A DNA stretch of 64,000 nt from Kingdonia uniflora (taxonomy: Eukaryota > Streptophyta > Magnoliopsida > Ranunculales > Circaeasteraceae), in NCBI GenBank assembly GCA_014058105.1, contig JACGCM010000452.1:1240001-1304000 (forward strand). The letters run 5' to 3'. The position numbers were made by a program, and so were the translations under genes. This document shows, one piece after another, positions 43,396 through 54,500 of the stretch. The notes beneath the pieces are model-generated. The model saw only the letters and a program-made list of their open reading frames with translations. It was not told the origin of the DNA and searched no databases. Every line of letters begins with the position of its first letter. Position 1 is the first letter of the stretch.

Positions 43396-44700
43396 ATGGC
43401 TAGTAGTGACAGAGTCAGAGCTCGTGCTCGAACCCGTGGGGGTATCCGAGGAGGTGTTCGTCAGGGTTTGCGCAGTGGCTGATAAGCCAGTAGTCAGTCA
43501 GGAGAGTTCGGGGTCTGTTCCGATCCTGCTGACTGAGCCGATAGTTTTTGAGGTTGGGGTTAGCCTGGGAGTAACACCAGGGGTTTAGCTTCACCAGGGT
43601 ACCCTACATACTCCAGTACTTCCAGGGCACCCAAGAGTTTTACCAGTACCAGCAGCTTCAGGTGTTTTAGCCGAGATGAGACAGTTTATGGAGAGTTTTG
43701 CCGCTTCCTTTTACCAGGCTAGGAGCCCAGTGCACAGGGAGCACAGTTACTTAGAGCAGCTTCAGAGGTACAAACTCCCTACATTTTTTGGCACGTTGAT
43801 TCCTTCAGAGGCTGAGACTTGGTTCAGGTCTATAGAGAAAACCTTGGACGCGATGAAGTATCCCGACGATCAGCGGGTGACACTTGCAGCTTACCTACTT
43901 CAGGGCGAGGCAGAATATTGGTGGGATATGGCCAAGAAGACAGTTTTAGAGTCTCCAATTCTTTGGTCATCATTCCAGGAATGTTTCTTCAATCAGTACT
44001 TCCCTCAAAGCTATAGGGACGCCTGCATTTCAGAGTTCTACGCACTTGAGCAGGGTGATATGAGTATTGCTGGGTATGATCAACAATTTAACGAGTTATC
44101 TCGTTACGTTTCGTTCATTGTTGATGACGAGGAGCAGAGGAAGATGAAGTTCCTAAAGGGACTTTATCCATATTTTAGGAGGTTCTTGATTACTTCCGGT
44201 ACCAGTACATATAGAGAGGTTTTGTCTAAATTTTTGGCTTTGAAGCAGAACGATATCGAGGATCGCAAGTTCACGGACTTGAGGGACCAACAGAGGCAAG
44301 AGCAAAGACCCGATAAGGGCAAGGCAATCCAGATGTAGTACACTAGCTTGGGTTCGAAGAGGCTGAGGTTTGAGAGTACTCCAGCTAGAGTTGTGGGCGG
44401 ACAGTATTTTGAGAGAGCACAGTTTGTTTCAAGTAAGTGTTGAAACTGCGGATAGTCGGGGAACGTCAAACAACACTGTCTTAAGCCAGTCAGAGGACCA
44501 CAGATACAGAGGCAGCTTTAGAGTCCAGTTGGTTTTCAGCCACGACCGCAGCAGATTCAGCAGTTTCTGCAGCGACAGTTCCAGGGTCCTCAGGGCAGAC
44601 ATATAGTTTCAGGATCTCAGGGTGTTCAGAGACCACATCATCCAGTGCAGCAAGGGCAGGGCCACGGATAGAGCAGGATGTACGCAGTGGGGAGGCGAGG
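43396..44700 (+). pseudogene. Chromovirus gag with zinc knuckle, broken by stops
   Basis: The ATG at 43,396 gives an Arg/Gly-rich start (MASSDRVRARARTRGGIRGG). A frame shift near 43,480 leads to the frame of the rest. The core at 43,676-44,338 reads KLPTFFGTLIPSEAETWFRS, LLQGEAEYWWDMAKK, FQECFFNQYFPQSYRDACIS and EFYALEQGDMSIAGYDQQFN, the classical gag of this group. The zinc knuckle (44,435-44,485) has lost residues: C, stop, N, C, G, stop, then an Asn where His is expected. Stops are at 43,586, 44,336, 44,441, 44,453, 44,519 and 44,669, all in one frame. Confidence 0.9.
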
Positions 44701-45370
44701 TGCTCGCACTGCTCCACTTGTGGTGGAAGGTACGATCCATATTTCTTCATCGCCCGCTCATGTCCTTTTCGATTCTGGTACATCACATTCATTCATCGCA
44801 TCTGCATTCCTCTGCATTATTGGCTTTGAGTCTTCTTTATTGATAGATGAGGTTTCCGTGGGTACTCCTTTAGATTCTTCGGTGTCCATCTCACGTATAT
44901 GTAGAGATTACCTGATAGTTGTTTGTGGTCGTATCCTCTCAACATACCTATTAGTTTTGCCGATGCATAAGTTTGACATCAACCTAGGCATGGATTGGTT
45001 GTCGACACACTGGGTTACTTTAGATTGCTTCGAGAAGATGGCTACCTTTCGTATTCCCGGTGAGAAGCGCTTCGCATTTTCTAGTTCAAAACCTGTGCGG
45101 ACAGGGGATGGCTTACTAGCTTTCTTAGAGTTAGAGTCTTTGGACGTGGACGTCAGCTCTATTCCGGTAATTTGCGATTATTTTGACGTGCTCCAGCAGA
45201 TTCCCAGGTTATCGCCGACGAGGGTGATTGACTTTGGCATAGATCTTGTTCCGGGTACAACACCAATTTCGAAGGCACCGTACCGTATGGCGCCTGTTGA
45301 GCTGAAAGAGCTGAAGGATCAGATTTTCGAGTTGATGATTCAGGGTTTCATTCGGTTGAGTACTTCAACG
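44701..45370 (+). pseudogene. Chromovirus aspartic protease
   Basis: It begins GARTAPLVVEGTIHI and has the active-site loop VLFDSGTSHSFIA (44,762-44,800). HKFDINLGMDWLSTHWVTLD (44,965-45,025) is the second hallmark. After that the linker leads to the RT with PRLSPTRVIDFGIDLVPGTT and ISKAPYRMAPVELKELKDQI. The part is open from 44,672 to the TAG at 45,371, which stands where STPWGAP-type sequence has Trp. Confidence 0.9.
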
Positions 45371-46675
45371 TAGGGAGCTCTAGTTTTGTTCGCAAAGAAG
45401 AAGGACGGTTCGATGCGTTTGTGTATAGACTACCGCGAATTGAACAAAGTCACGATCAAGAACAATTATCCATTGCCGAGGATCGAGGACTTGTTTGACC
45501 AGCTTCGAGGAGCGCAGTTCTATTCAAAGATTGATCTTAGATTGGGATACCACCAGCTGAGGATCAGGGCAGCTGATGTGTCGAAGATAACTTTTCAGAC
45601 TCGTTACGGACACTATGAGTTTCGGGTAATGCCGTTCGGTTTGACGAACCTGCCCACAACCTTTATGGACTTGATGAACCGTGTTTTTAGCCCTTTTCTT
45701 GATCGGTTCGTCATTGTATTTGTCGACGACATATTGATCTATTCGATGACCGAGGTAGAGTACGAGGAACATTTGAGGTTTGCTTTACAGACTTTGCGGG
45801 ATAACGCACAATTTGCTAAGTTTGAAAAGTGTGAGTTTTGGCAGCAGGAGGTGAAATTCCTAGGGCACGTGGTGTCTAAGTTTGGAATTGTAGTAGATCC
45901 TTCCAAGGTTGTAGCAGTCGCATATTGGGCACAACCGATGAGTGTTACCGAGATTCGCAGTTTTCTAGGTTTAGCGGGTTACTGTCGTAAATTTATCGAG
46001 GGGTTTTCGCGGATTGCAGCTCCTTTGACTCGTTTGACACAGAAGGACGTTCGGTTCGTTTGGGATGACCGATGTTCTTCAACTTTCGCCGAGTTGAAGA
46101 GAAGATTGACCACAACACCAGTTCTGATCGTTCCATCCAGTGGGCAGAGATATAGAGTATACAGTGATGTGTCGCTTAGTGGGCTTGGTTGCGTTTTGAT
46201 GCAAAAGGGCAAGGTGGTGGCTTACGCTTCGAGACAACTTAAGGTACACGAGAGGAATTATCCTACTCATGACCTCGAGTTGGCTACAGTGGTTTATGCA
46301 CTGAAGATCTGGAGACATTACTTATACGGAGAGAGGTTCGAGCTCTTTTCTGATCACAAGAGCTTACGGTATCTTTTCTCGCTGAAAGAGCTGAACATGA
46401 GACAACGTAGGTGGATGGAATTTCTGAAGGACTATGATGTAGATTGGCAGTATCATCCGGGGAAGGCAAACGTGGTGGCCGACGCTTTGAGCCTCTTACC
46501 TAGGGGATTACTTGCACGTCTGATGATTCGTGAGTGGACGATGCTTGGTGATATCGTAGAGTTCAGGTTGACTATGAGTTCACAGACTACGGGTGGCCTT
46601 ATTGCAAATCTGAGAGTTCAGCCTTCTTTGATTTCTCGGATTATGGAGGTGCAACAGCAGGACGACAGATTATAG
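45371..46675 (+). pseudogene. Chromovirus reverse transcriptase and RNase H
   Basis: [35 protein letters not shown] and [20 protein letters not shown] lead to the catalytic FVDDILIYS (45,718-45,745). RNase H follows with [40 protein letters not shown] and [20 protein letters not shown], ending with [14 protein letters not shown]. All catalytic residues that I can check in RT are present. The frame is open from 45,374 to a TAG at 46,673, so this is the best preserved part of the element. Confidence 0.92.
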
Positions 46676-48049
46676 TTTTGGGCTTTAGACGACACTCGAC
46701 TTGATTGGACAGTTAGTTCAGATGGCAACACCAGATATAGGGGCAGATTATGCATGCTAGATTCTGAGGTACTGAAACGTGAGGTTCTGAGTGAGGTTCA
46801 TGGTTCGAGATACACTTTCCATCCAGGCAGTACGAAGATTTACCAGGACCTGAAGAGACATTTTTGGTGGGACAATATGAAGTGCGAGATAGCTAATTTT
46901 GTTTCCAAATGTCTTACTTGCCAGCAGGTGAAGGCTGAGCATAAGAAACCGGCGGGACAGCTTAAACCCTTACCTATTCCAGAGTGGAAATGGGAGCATG
47001 TGACGATGGACTTCATATCGGGTTTACTGCGGACGAAGAAGCTACATGATTCTATTTGGGTGATTGTGGACCGGCTAACCAAATTGGCGCATTTTATTCC
47101 GGTTCGCACGACGTTCACAGTGGATGAGTTGAGCAGGATATATGTAAGGGAAATTGTTCATTTACACGGGGTTCCAGTATCGATAGTGTCGGATAGAGAT
47201 GCCAGGTTTACCGGCAATTTTTGGCTGAGTTTTCAGCGAGCTATGGATACTAGACTTGATTTCAAAACAACATTTCACCCTCAGACCGACGGTCAGACAG
47301 AACGAGTTAGCCAGATCCTTGAGGATATGCTTCGAGCTTGTGTTTTGGACTTCAAGGGCAGCTGGGACGAGTACTTACCTTGGGCGGAGTTTGTGTACAA
47401 CAACAGCTTTCAGTCGAGCATCGGGATGGCACCATACGAGGCTTTATATGGTAGACCATGCAGATCACCTTTGAGTTGGGCAGAGGTTGGCGAGCAGAGT
47501 TTACTGGGGCCAGACTTAGTTCGGGAGACCACAGAGGCAGTTACTATTATCAGAGATCGACTACGTACAGCTCAGAGCCGACAGAAGAGTTATGCCAACA
47601 TTCGCAGGAGACCGTTAGAGTTTCGGATCGGAGATCATGTTTTGCTGAAGGTTTCACCGATGAAGGGCGTGATGCATTTCAGCAAGAAGGGGAAGCTAGC
47701 TCTGAGATATATTGGGCCGTTTGAGATTCTGGATAGAGTTGGAGAGTTAGCGTACCGGTTAGCATTACCGTCGCAGCTGAGCAGAGTTCACAGCGTCTTT
47801 CACGTTTCTATGTTGAGGAAGTACGAGTGAGATCCTACGAACGTGATTGATTGGGGACCGATAGAGGTTCAGGGCGATGCCTCGTATATTGAACATCCGG
47901 AGTACATTTTGGATCGGGAGGAGAAAGTTCTTCGTAGCAAGGTTATTCCATTTGTGAGAGTCCAGTGGAGTCACCATGGACCAGAGGAGGCTACCTGGGA
48001 GTTGGAGGCCGATGTGAGGAGATACTATCCACATTTATTCTCAGGCTGA
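46676..48049 (+). pseudogene. Chromovirus integrase with chromodomain
   Basis: The zinc-binding region has the H-H-C-C pattern ending in CLTCQQVKAEHKKPAG (46,910-46,960). The core has WEHVTMDFISGLLRTKK, IVSDRDARFTGNFWLSFQRA and FHPQTDGQTERVSQILEDML, with the three acidic residues. The C-terminal part contains RIGDHVLLKVSPMKGV and KLALRYIGPFEILDRVGELA, then HSVFHVSMLRKYE and a TGA at 47,828. After the stop the same frame goes on through EYILDREEKVLRSKVIPFVR and EEATWELEADVRRYYPHLF, a chromodomain that would direct insertion to heterochromatin. Confidence 0.92.
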
Positions 48050-48082
48050 GGTATGTGTTTAATTTCGAGGACGAAATTTTCT

Positions 48083-48097
48083 TTTAGGGGGGTAAAT
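48083..48097 (+). promoter_or_regulatory. Polypurine tract of the chromovirus
   Basis: TTTAGGGGGGTAAAT lies directly before the 3' LTR. Confidence 0.7.
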
Positions 48098-48644
48098 TGT
48101 AATGACCCGTATTTAATTATTCCTAATATTCACTCTTAATCCTATTCTTAATCTCATTGGCATATTAGATTCCTTTCCTTCACGTTAAGTTCCGCATTCA
48201 TTTTCCGCATGTACTCTTTCATCCATTCTACTCATCGTTTATGCATCCATTTATTCATTTCGGTGGTTTAGTATTAGATTCCTTTAGTAGTTTTGGGTGG
48301 TTCTGAGGTGTTTTGAAGTTAGAGGTAGTTTTGTGGCTTTGGGAGCCTATAGAAAGTTTGGTAGTGGTATTTATGTGTTGTGTGTCTGATTTGGGGTGGT
48401 TCCGGTGAACCGTTGGAGTGGCCGGTGGATTTCCGGGGTCGCCCGAGGAAAAGATTCCTTTTTGGGGGCTTAGGCGTTTTGGTTGCCGAGGGGCGGTAGA
48501 GGTGTGTGTTCACCTTGGGGAACCTTGGTTGGGTTTATAGAAGTGTTTGTGTTGTTGTGGAGGTGGTCCGTGGAGTTCCGGGGTTCCTGGGGTGGTCTGT
48601 GATGTCTTCCGGCAATTCCTTAGCTTTTATAATAAGTCCAGTTT

Positions 48645-48785
48645 TTGAACAAACCAGTTCTGTTCGAGCAGGACTTTGTCTGTTCGAACAGGATCTTCTA
48701 GGGACAGTTTTCTTTCATTCCTGCAACATTCTGTTCGAATAAGCCTTGTCCTATTCGACCAGGATCTTCCCTGTTCGAACAGAGG
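48645..48785. promoter_or_regulatory. Cluster of TGTTCGAACA palindromes in the LTR
   Basis: Perfect 12-base palindromes CTGTTCGAACAG are at 48,680-48,691 and 48,771-48,782. Between and around them are variants (CTGTTCGAGCAG, CTGTTCGAATAA, CTATTCGACCAG). They end about 28 bases before the TATA-like motif. A binding-site array is likely; the factor is unknown. Confidence 0.55.
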
Positions 48786-48807
48786 CGCGATTTCTGCTGC
48801 GTCTGGG

Positions 48808-48816
48808 TTTATATAC
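48808..48816 (+). promoter_or_regulatory. TATA-like motif of the chromovirus LTR
   Basis: TTTATATAC lies just after the palindrome cluster and before a C/T-rich leader. Confidence 0.5.
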
Positions 48817-50661
48817 TTCATTTCTTCATTCCTCTCTTCACTCCTTCACTCTCTCCTCTCCCTAACCTTTTCCTCTCTCCTCCTCACTCCTAATCCAACC
48901 TTCCTCTTCACTCATGGATTCTCCCTCAGCTTCGCCGTGATCTCTTCTCCTATCCTCGGTAAGTAATTCCCTTATTCCTTTTCGTCACTTGCGCTTGATT
49001 TGGCTTAGGGTTTGATTTCTAGTGTTTGGATTTTATTATCGTTTCCTTAAATTGTTGGTTGTTTGTTGTTCCTGGTGTGTGCTAGATTACCAGGCATTCC
49101 ATTTGCTTTTCTGCAGATCATAGTTGGGCTTCCGGGTTGGTTTTCTGCAGGACTCAGGATTTCCTTCAGACGAGTTTTCCCTTCATTTCTAAATTCCTCT
49201 ACTAGCTAATAGATGTTGATTAGAGTAGTACTCTGAGCATATAAGTATTTTGATCAGTTAGGTTTTATTTTCATATTACTTCTCCGTAACTGTTAACTCT
49301 TTAGTTACTATAGTTACATTGGCTTTGGGTTTTGCTAGAAGTTGTTAGTGTAGTTACTAGTAGTTGCATTCTTGTTGTTGGGTTCAGTCTTCTTGAGACT
49401 AAGGTTGTTTAGTTGTGATGACGGTTAGGTTGCTGTTTCATCAGTTTAGATGGTGCAACCGAGTCATTGGGCATTTTGATTTGGATTGGTGCCACGCTCT
49501 TCTGTAGGTGGTTATCCTATGTTTGTTTGCCGGGTTCACGGCTGTTACATTGTGATCCTTGGGATCTGTTGCATCTTTTCAAATCATACAAACTCTTTTA
49601 ACTTATCAAGATCGGATACATAACAAAACTCTACATCGCTTGACCTCCGATAGGATTGCAGGAGTCCTACATCGGGTTGAAATAGTAGGTGGGTCCAGGA
49701 TGGATACTATCATACCTTATAAACCCATCCGGGAGTGTGGGAAGGTATGAGAAAGTATTTACAATCCGGTACATGGCTTATCCTTGGGGTTGAAATTCTT
49801 CGGAATGAAATACAGTTAGGACGTTGGCTCCGTGGGCTGAAAAGCCCAGAACACTTTGATCAAGTGAGTATCCACTAGCTTGGTCGAGCTTGACAAAAAT
49901 TGTACCCATTGTATCCCTTTAACAGATCTCTTTAAGTCAAACATGCTAGCGGTTGATCGACCATTAATTATTATAATAGGATTGTATCATGTTTTCAACA
50001 TCAACTTATTCAGTATTTAGAACTTAACACATATCACATCATTGGCATATCATTGCATCTTTCCTTCATTCTCACATTCCCTCCTTTTCTTATAGTCCTT
50101 ATTCTTACTTCGATTACTCTTATATTTCTTTTCTGTTCTTACTACTTAGTTACTTGGATCATGAATCTATTAGTTACTATTATTTTACTTTAACTTACTC
50201 TATTTGTTTCACTTTACTCTTCTTATCTGTATTTGTTTACTAGTATGTTATTTAGATTTGTTGGGTATTCAGTGAGCCGTGGTTTTGCCCATTCTCGCAT
50301 TGTTTTCCCCCTTTCAGAGGTTAAGTAGTTTGAGTTGCTGAGAGCCTCAACAGTATTTGGAGCAGTTGACACTACCGACCACTTTTAGTTTAGACTTTTG
50401 TTATTATCTTAGCGTATGTTGCTGTACCTTATTTTGGATATTCTATATATTTATGTCAGATATGTATATATGTCTTTCAATTCCGCTATGTTGTTATTTC
50501 ATTTCTTTACTCTGATGATTATTGCTATATGTAAATAGCCGAGCCAGAATTTGTCTACGGCTTGGCTATTTGTGGGGTAGAATATTTAGATTCCCCGACC
50601 TGCACTACTTTGAATCTAGTAATTGGTCAAGCTACCGATTACTGGATTTTGGGGTGTGACA

Positions 50662-51300
50662 AAACTGGTCCTACAAAGTCTGCAAGACCTTGACTTGGTG
50701 TTCTTTTGAGGTCAAATTAGGATATCGATCCTTAATAGAATCCATTAAAAGCTAGAAGACATTAGTCGAAGACACTAATGTACCTACTGATTTATGATTT
50801 TTAGTTTTAGAGGACAAAACATATTCTTCTGTTGCTTTATTGACTAATACAATAACACGTTCAGTTTCAAACCCATCCCACTATCTATAAAAGAAGGCGC
50901 GTTAGAAAATGGGGAATTTCAGATCATCAAAACATGCTTCGAGGTCCTATTTCCAGATCCATGTAAGTTGGAATTCTGTAAAATACCATAAGGTATTTCT
51001 TCCTATAGGTGGATTGGCAATAGTTTTCCCCTTGAGCTTTGGATGAAATTCATACCAAAGGGTAAAGGGATCCTAAAAGGCTTCCGGAAGAACATCAAAG
51101 TCGGGTCCCCTTTTTTCCCGCCAATTGAGGAAGCAAGTGGGGAAACCAGATCTTTTGATAATATCCGGATTGAGGCAGAAAACCAAGTATGTTTTTTGAT
51201 AGGGTTCTGATAGCAAAAAGTAAAATACCAGGCTTGAATATAATACCAATAGTTATATTGTTAGCCATTCAGTTTAAAAGACCAAGATTTAGTAAGATCT
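50662..51300 (-). pseudogene. Pararetrovirus downstream ORF, unit 1 right part
   Basis: The minus-strand sequence is nearly the same as 61,319-61,975 of unit 3. It lies after the RNase H position in the virus order and shows no domain I can name, only conserved aromatic blocks. In this unit it is joined directly to protease sequence near 51,310, so RT and RNase H were deleted. The chromovirus insertion cuts it at 50,662. Confidence 0.6.
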
Positions 51301-53516
51301 AGACCCCATTCGGTAAGAGATTGAATAGTATTTGCAAAGTACTTGGTAGGAACTAAGCCATCTTGTATATAGTACTATCCACAAGGGCGATGACATTTTT
51401 GATAGTAAATTCCTTGTTGATGACAATGGTAACTTGGATATACAATTTTTGAGAAATAACTTTTTGAATAAGGTTATGATAGAAGTTATCTTCCTCTTCA
51501 AGAGTATGATGAATAAATTTATCTGGTAAAATCTTTGGTTTGACCTTATAAAAGAACTGTAAATGGTTAATGTTAGAACCCAGTGTTTGTCCAAAGATTT
51601 TCAAATGTTTAATTTCAGATTTTAAAGTATTAATTTATGTTCGAAGATTTTGGATAGTGAGAGGTTTTTCAGTTTCCATTTGCTGGAGAATATCTTGGAA
51701 TTTATAATTACTATCTTGTTTTAATAATGGTTATTCTATTCCAGACATTTGAATATCCTGGAGCATTTATTGGAGACAAATACTTAGTACTTTTGTTCTA
51801 TTGTCAGGATTAGGGATTGTATCCACAATAGATTAAAGTTTACTCTGGGTAGTAGTAAGAATATTAAGTTGGAAGCCATTTATGTTGTTAATGGCCTTCT
51901 AAAAAATGGATTCTGAACATGCGTCACAAGGTGATGCTGTAGTAGAAGAATTAATGTGGTCAATTTGATTGACTGATTCGGTATGGTAAGAAGAACTGTG
52001 TCCAGAGGTGGTACTAAGTAATAGTTTTTTGAACGAAAATTTGGAATCTGTAACACGTTGCAGTTCTTGCTATTTTATTGTATACTGGTTGGTTAAGTGT
52101 CTTTGTGGGATAAACTTGTAACAAATACTGGTTGTAGGTTGATTAGAAGCACTGTCGTACTGTTTGTCTTTATGATGTTTGCATTTTTTATGTTTGTGGT
52201 AAAAAAGAAACTGGTGATAATACTCCCTAGTTGTCGGGTTTCCTGTTAAATTTAGCTTGTTGAGTGGATATTCAGATAATCCATTGATAGTCCATTTATA
52301 GATGGTTTTCTTATTGTCAGAATATTGATTCGGATAAGATTTTTTTGTAAAGAAAAAATCCTGAGGGTCAGATCTTTTAGAAGAATCTTTGTGAGATGGT
52401 TCGATTGTATAAGGGTGAAGCTCAATGGCTTGGATGTAATTTTTGAATTTACTATCAGAAGAGTTATGTGTGATTTCTGATGTGGAGTTTCAATTTAGAG
52501 TGTCAATATTAAACCGTCTGAGACTGTCGTCCTGAGGGTTACCATACCCAGAGTCCTGGGAATCTAAGGGTTGAAGATTATTGACCAAAGGGATATGTTT
52601 AATGTTAGTACTATACATGCTAGATATTGTACTAATTGTATTCAGTTGGGTAACTAGGTTTTTATTAGTCATTAGATTGTTAGAGAGGGCCAAAATTCTA
52701 GCTTTACAAGGTGCAAAACTGATATTGTCTACATTTAGATGGATAGATTCAGGGGGAGAGTGAACAGATTGGACTTTATTACCTTCTGGTGGAAGCTGAT
52801 TGCTATGAGAATCAGCTATAATACTGATAATGTTATGAGGACAAGGATACCATGTTACGAACCAGTCGCAAAAGAATATAATTTTTTGGCTTCGTTCCAT
52901 TTTATGGTAGTAAATGGCTTCAATAAGGTATAATTTTTCTCTCAAAAAAGTTATCCAATACCATTTTTTGAAGTCATCATGAGTGGAAGTCATGTATTTA
53001 TTACTGATATAACGAATAAGTGAACCAAGGATAAAATTTATATATGAGAGATGGATCACATAGATATAAAAATCCCATAAAGGAAGTTCAATATGGTTAC
53101 TGCTGATCTTTGTTCCCTGGCAAAGATGTTTTAACAGTGTAATCTTAGTAAAAGGTGTTAGTATGGTTACTACTTGTCTTTTTTCCCAAACGAAGGTGTT
53201 TAAATAGTATAATCTTTGTGAAAGAATCAGGTACATGTCTGTCAACGATTTGTCTGCTAAACGTCCACTTCCAGGACAACAATGCCATACGTGACTTGGG
53301 TGACGTACCATACCTAATTTTTTTACCAAACTAGGCTGAGAAAACATCATCAACCAGATAAAGAAGATAAGCAGTAAAGCATACCGACATCGCCCACAAT
53401 ACTAGACTAAGAAAATATCTTCTCAACCAAGAAAGGAGATAAACATTAAAACATACCTTGTTCGCGTAGGTATGATAAACATTTTTGACACCAGTGAAAG
53501 ATATCGATCTAATCAA
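51301..53516 (-). pseudogene. Pararetrovirus ORF1 remnant, unit 1 (movement protein and RT deleted)
   Basis: On the minus strand the start (53,353) matches the region of unit 2 before the movement protein (59,640-59,300). The movement protein itself is gone, and the sequence then continues as the region at 58,200-57,700. A remnant zinc knuckle is at about 52,070-52,130, with one Cys and the His left. The protease remnant (51,604-51,300) has the active-site segment VIALVDSTIYK, in which the usual Gly is changed. The long open stretch 53,353-52,490 (287 codons) comes from this deletion and should not be taken as a host gene. Confidence 0.65.
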
Positions 53517-54500
53517 AATAGCTAATTGATGTAAACAAGAACTAAATAAAAATTAAATATGTAAAATTAAAACTGAAAGTAAACTAACCCAGAGTATGAC
53601 CCTAGGGTCTCTCTAATGGCACTTAGACACGCTCAGGGGTGTATGTACAAAAATTGTGAATACTTATCAAGAACAAGATAGTAAAGTAGTACTTACAAAA
53701 TATTGAAGAAGATGGATGAAGATATACAGTGGATGAAGGTGGCAGCTTACAAACATAAACTTAGAAACTGAATAATTAAAAACGTACACACAAATAAGCT
53801 CTCTGGCTCCTTATATAGGTGAAGACAGAATCCAAATGGTTTGAAGTCTGTGTAATGATGTCCAGCTTGGAGTTGTCTGGTGGAAGATAAGGTAAGTGGC
53901 CTTCAGGTCCCATTAAGTGGTTGGTCCCCCAAAATGGCCGGTTAGTCCCACAAAGTTTTTAGTTCGTCCCACAAAGTGGTCGGTCCCATAAAGTAGTTAG
54001 TCCCATAAAGTGGTCTTATTTTGATTTTGGAAAAATAATAATGGTTGAGGCATGCGTATTGTATTCTGAATGCGATTTCTTCGGAGAAGTATTTTTTGGG
54101 TCCCTTATGATTACTGCTTGTCTGCAAACTGAATGCTAGAGTACTGTTGTGAATGGGAAATGAGCTAGCCATGGAGAAAGTAGTCATTCATGATAGAGTC
54201 CTTCCCACCATGTTTGTTCAGTATGGGGAAAAAGATCTGGAGAAGTTTCTGAGGTGAAGTCCTAATTGGGCCTAAAATAGGAAAAAAAGGGTGGTTTGCT
54301 TTAGGCGGATAGTTCGACTTCTTCTTCCTATTTGGCACATGCCAGGCTAAGTAGCACTTATTGCTGTATAATGTTGTGCAGGAATTGGCCATTAGAGAGT
54401 CTGAACAAGGGGCTAATGACACATATATAGTTGCCTTTTGCATAAATATGGTGGAGGGTGTTCCATGGTTGGAACATTTTGAAGATTGTAAGAGCATAGG
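53517..54500 (-). promoter_or_regulatory. Pararetrovirus leader/promoter, copy b
   Basis: On the minus strand: repeat cluster at 53,895-54,015 (CCACTTTGTGGGAC-type), TATA context CCTATATAAGGAGCC at 53,804-53,818, and the conserved CATACTCTGGGTTAG block near 53,590. 54,190-54,500 matches 60,360-60,610 of copy c. Confidence 0.65.

Larger units (their letters stand above)
43289..50661 (+). mobile_element. Ty3 chromovirus (Tekay-like) lacking the 5' LTR
   Basis: The element has gag, protease, RT, RNase H, integrase with chromodomain, PPT and a 2,564-bp 3' LTR. It lies inside the pararetrovirus array in the opposite direction. The 5' LTR and PBS are missing: the sequence starts in the leader about 100 bases before the gag ATG. 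From about 43,480 to 48,049 one reading frame runs through all domains, broken only by stop codons. The chromodomain and the long LTR with TGTAATGACCC and GTGTGACA ends fit the Tekay/Del group. Confidence 0.85.
48098..50661 (+). repeat. 3' LTR of the chromovirus
   Basis: It starts TGTAATGACCCGTATTTAAT and ends GGGGTGTGACA. The right flank at 50,662 is pararetrovirus sequence. A cluster of TGTTCGAACA-type palindromes lies before a TATATA at 48,810, so transcription probably starts near 48,840. No coding sense is seen. The first 1.5 kb matches the LTR at 62,477. Confidence 0.85.

Noticed and set aside
45524..47118. Minus-strand frames opposite the chromovirus RT and integrase
   Set aside because: They are antisense shadows of the well supported pol domains.
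48676..48966. Plus-strand frame of 96 codons in the chromovirus LTR
   Set aside because: It lies across the palindrome cluster, TATA motif and C/T-rich leader, which explains its Ser/Leu-rich composition.
52490..53353. 287-codon minus-strand open frame as a host gene
   Set aside because: It matches two separate stretches of the pararetrovirus unit 2 (59,640-59,300 and 58,200-57,700) joined by a deletion.
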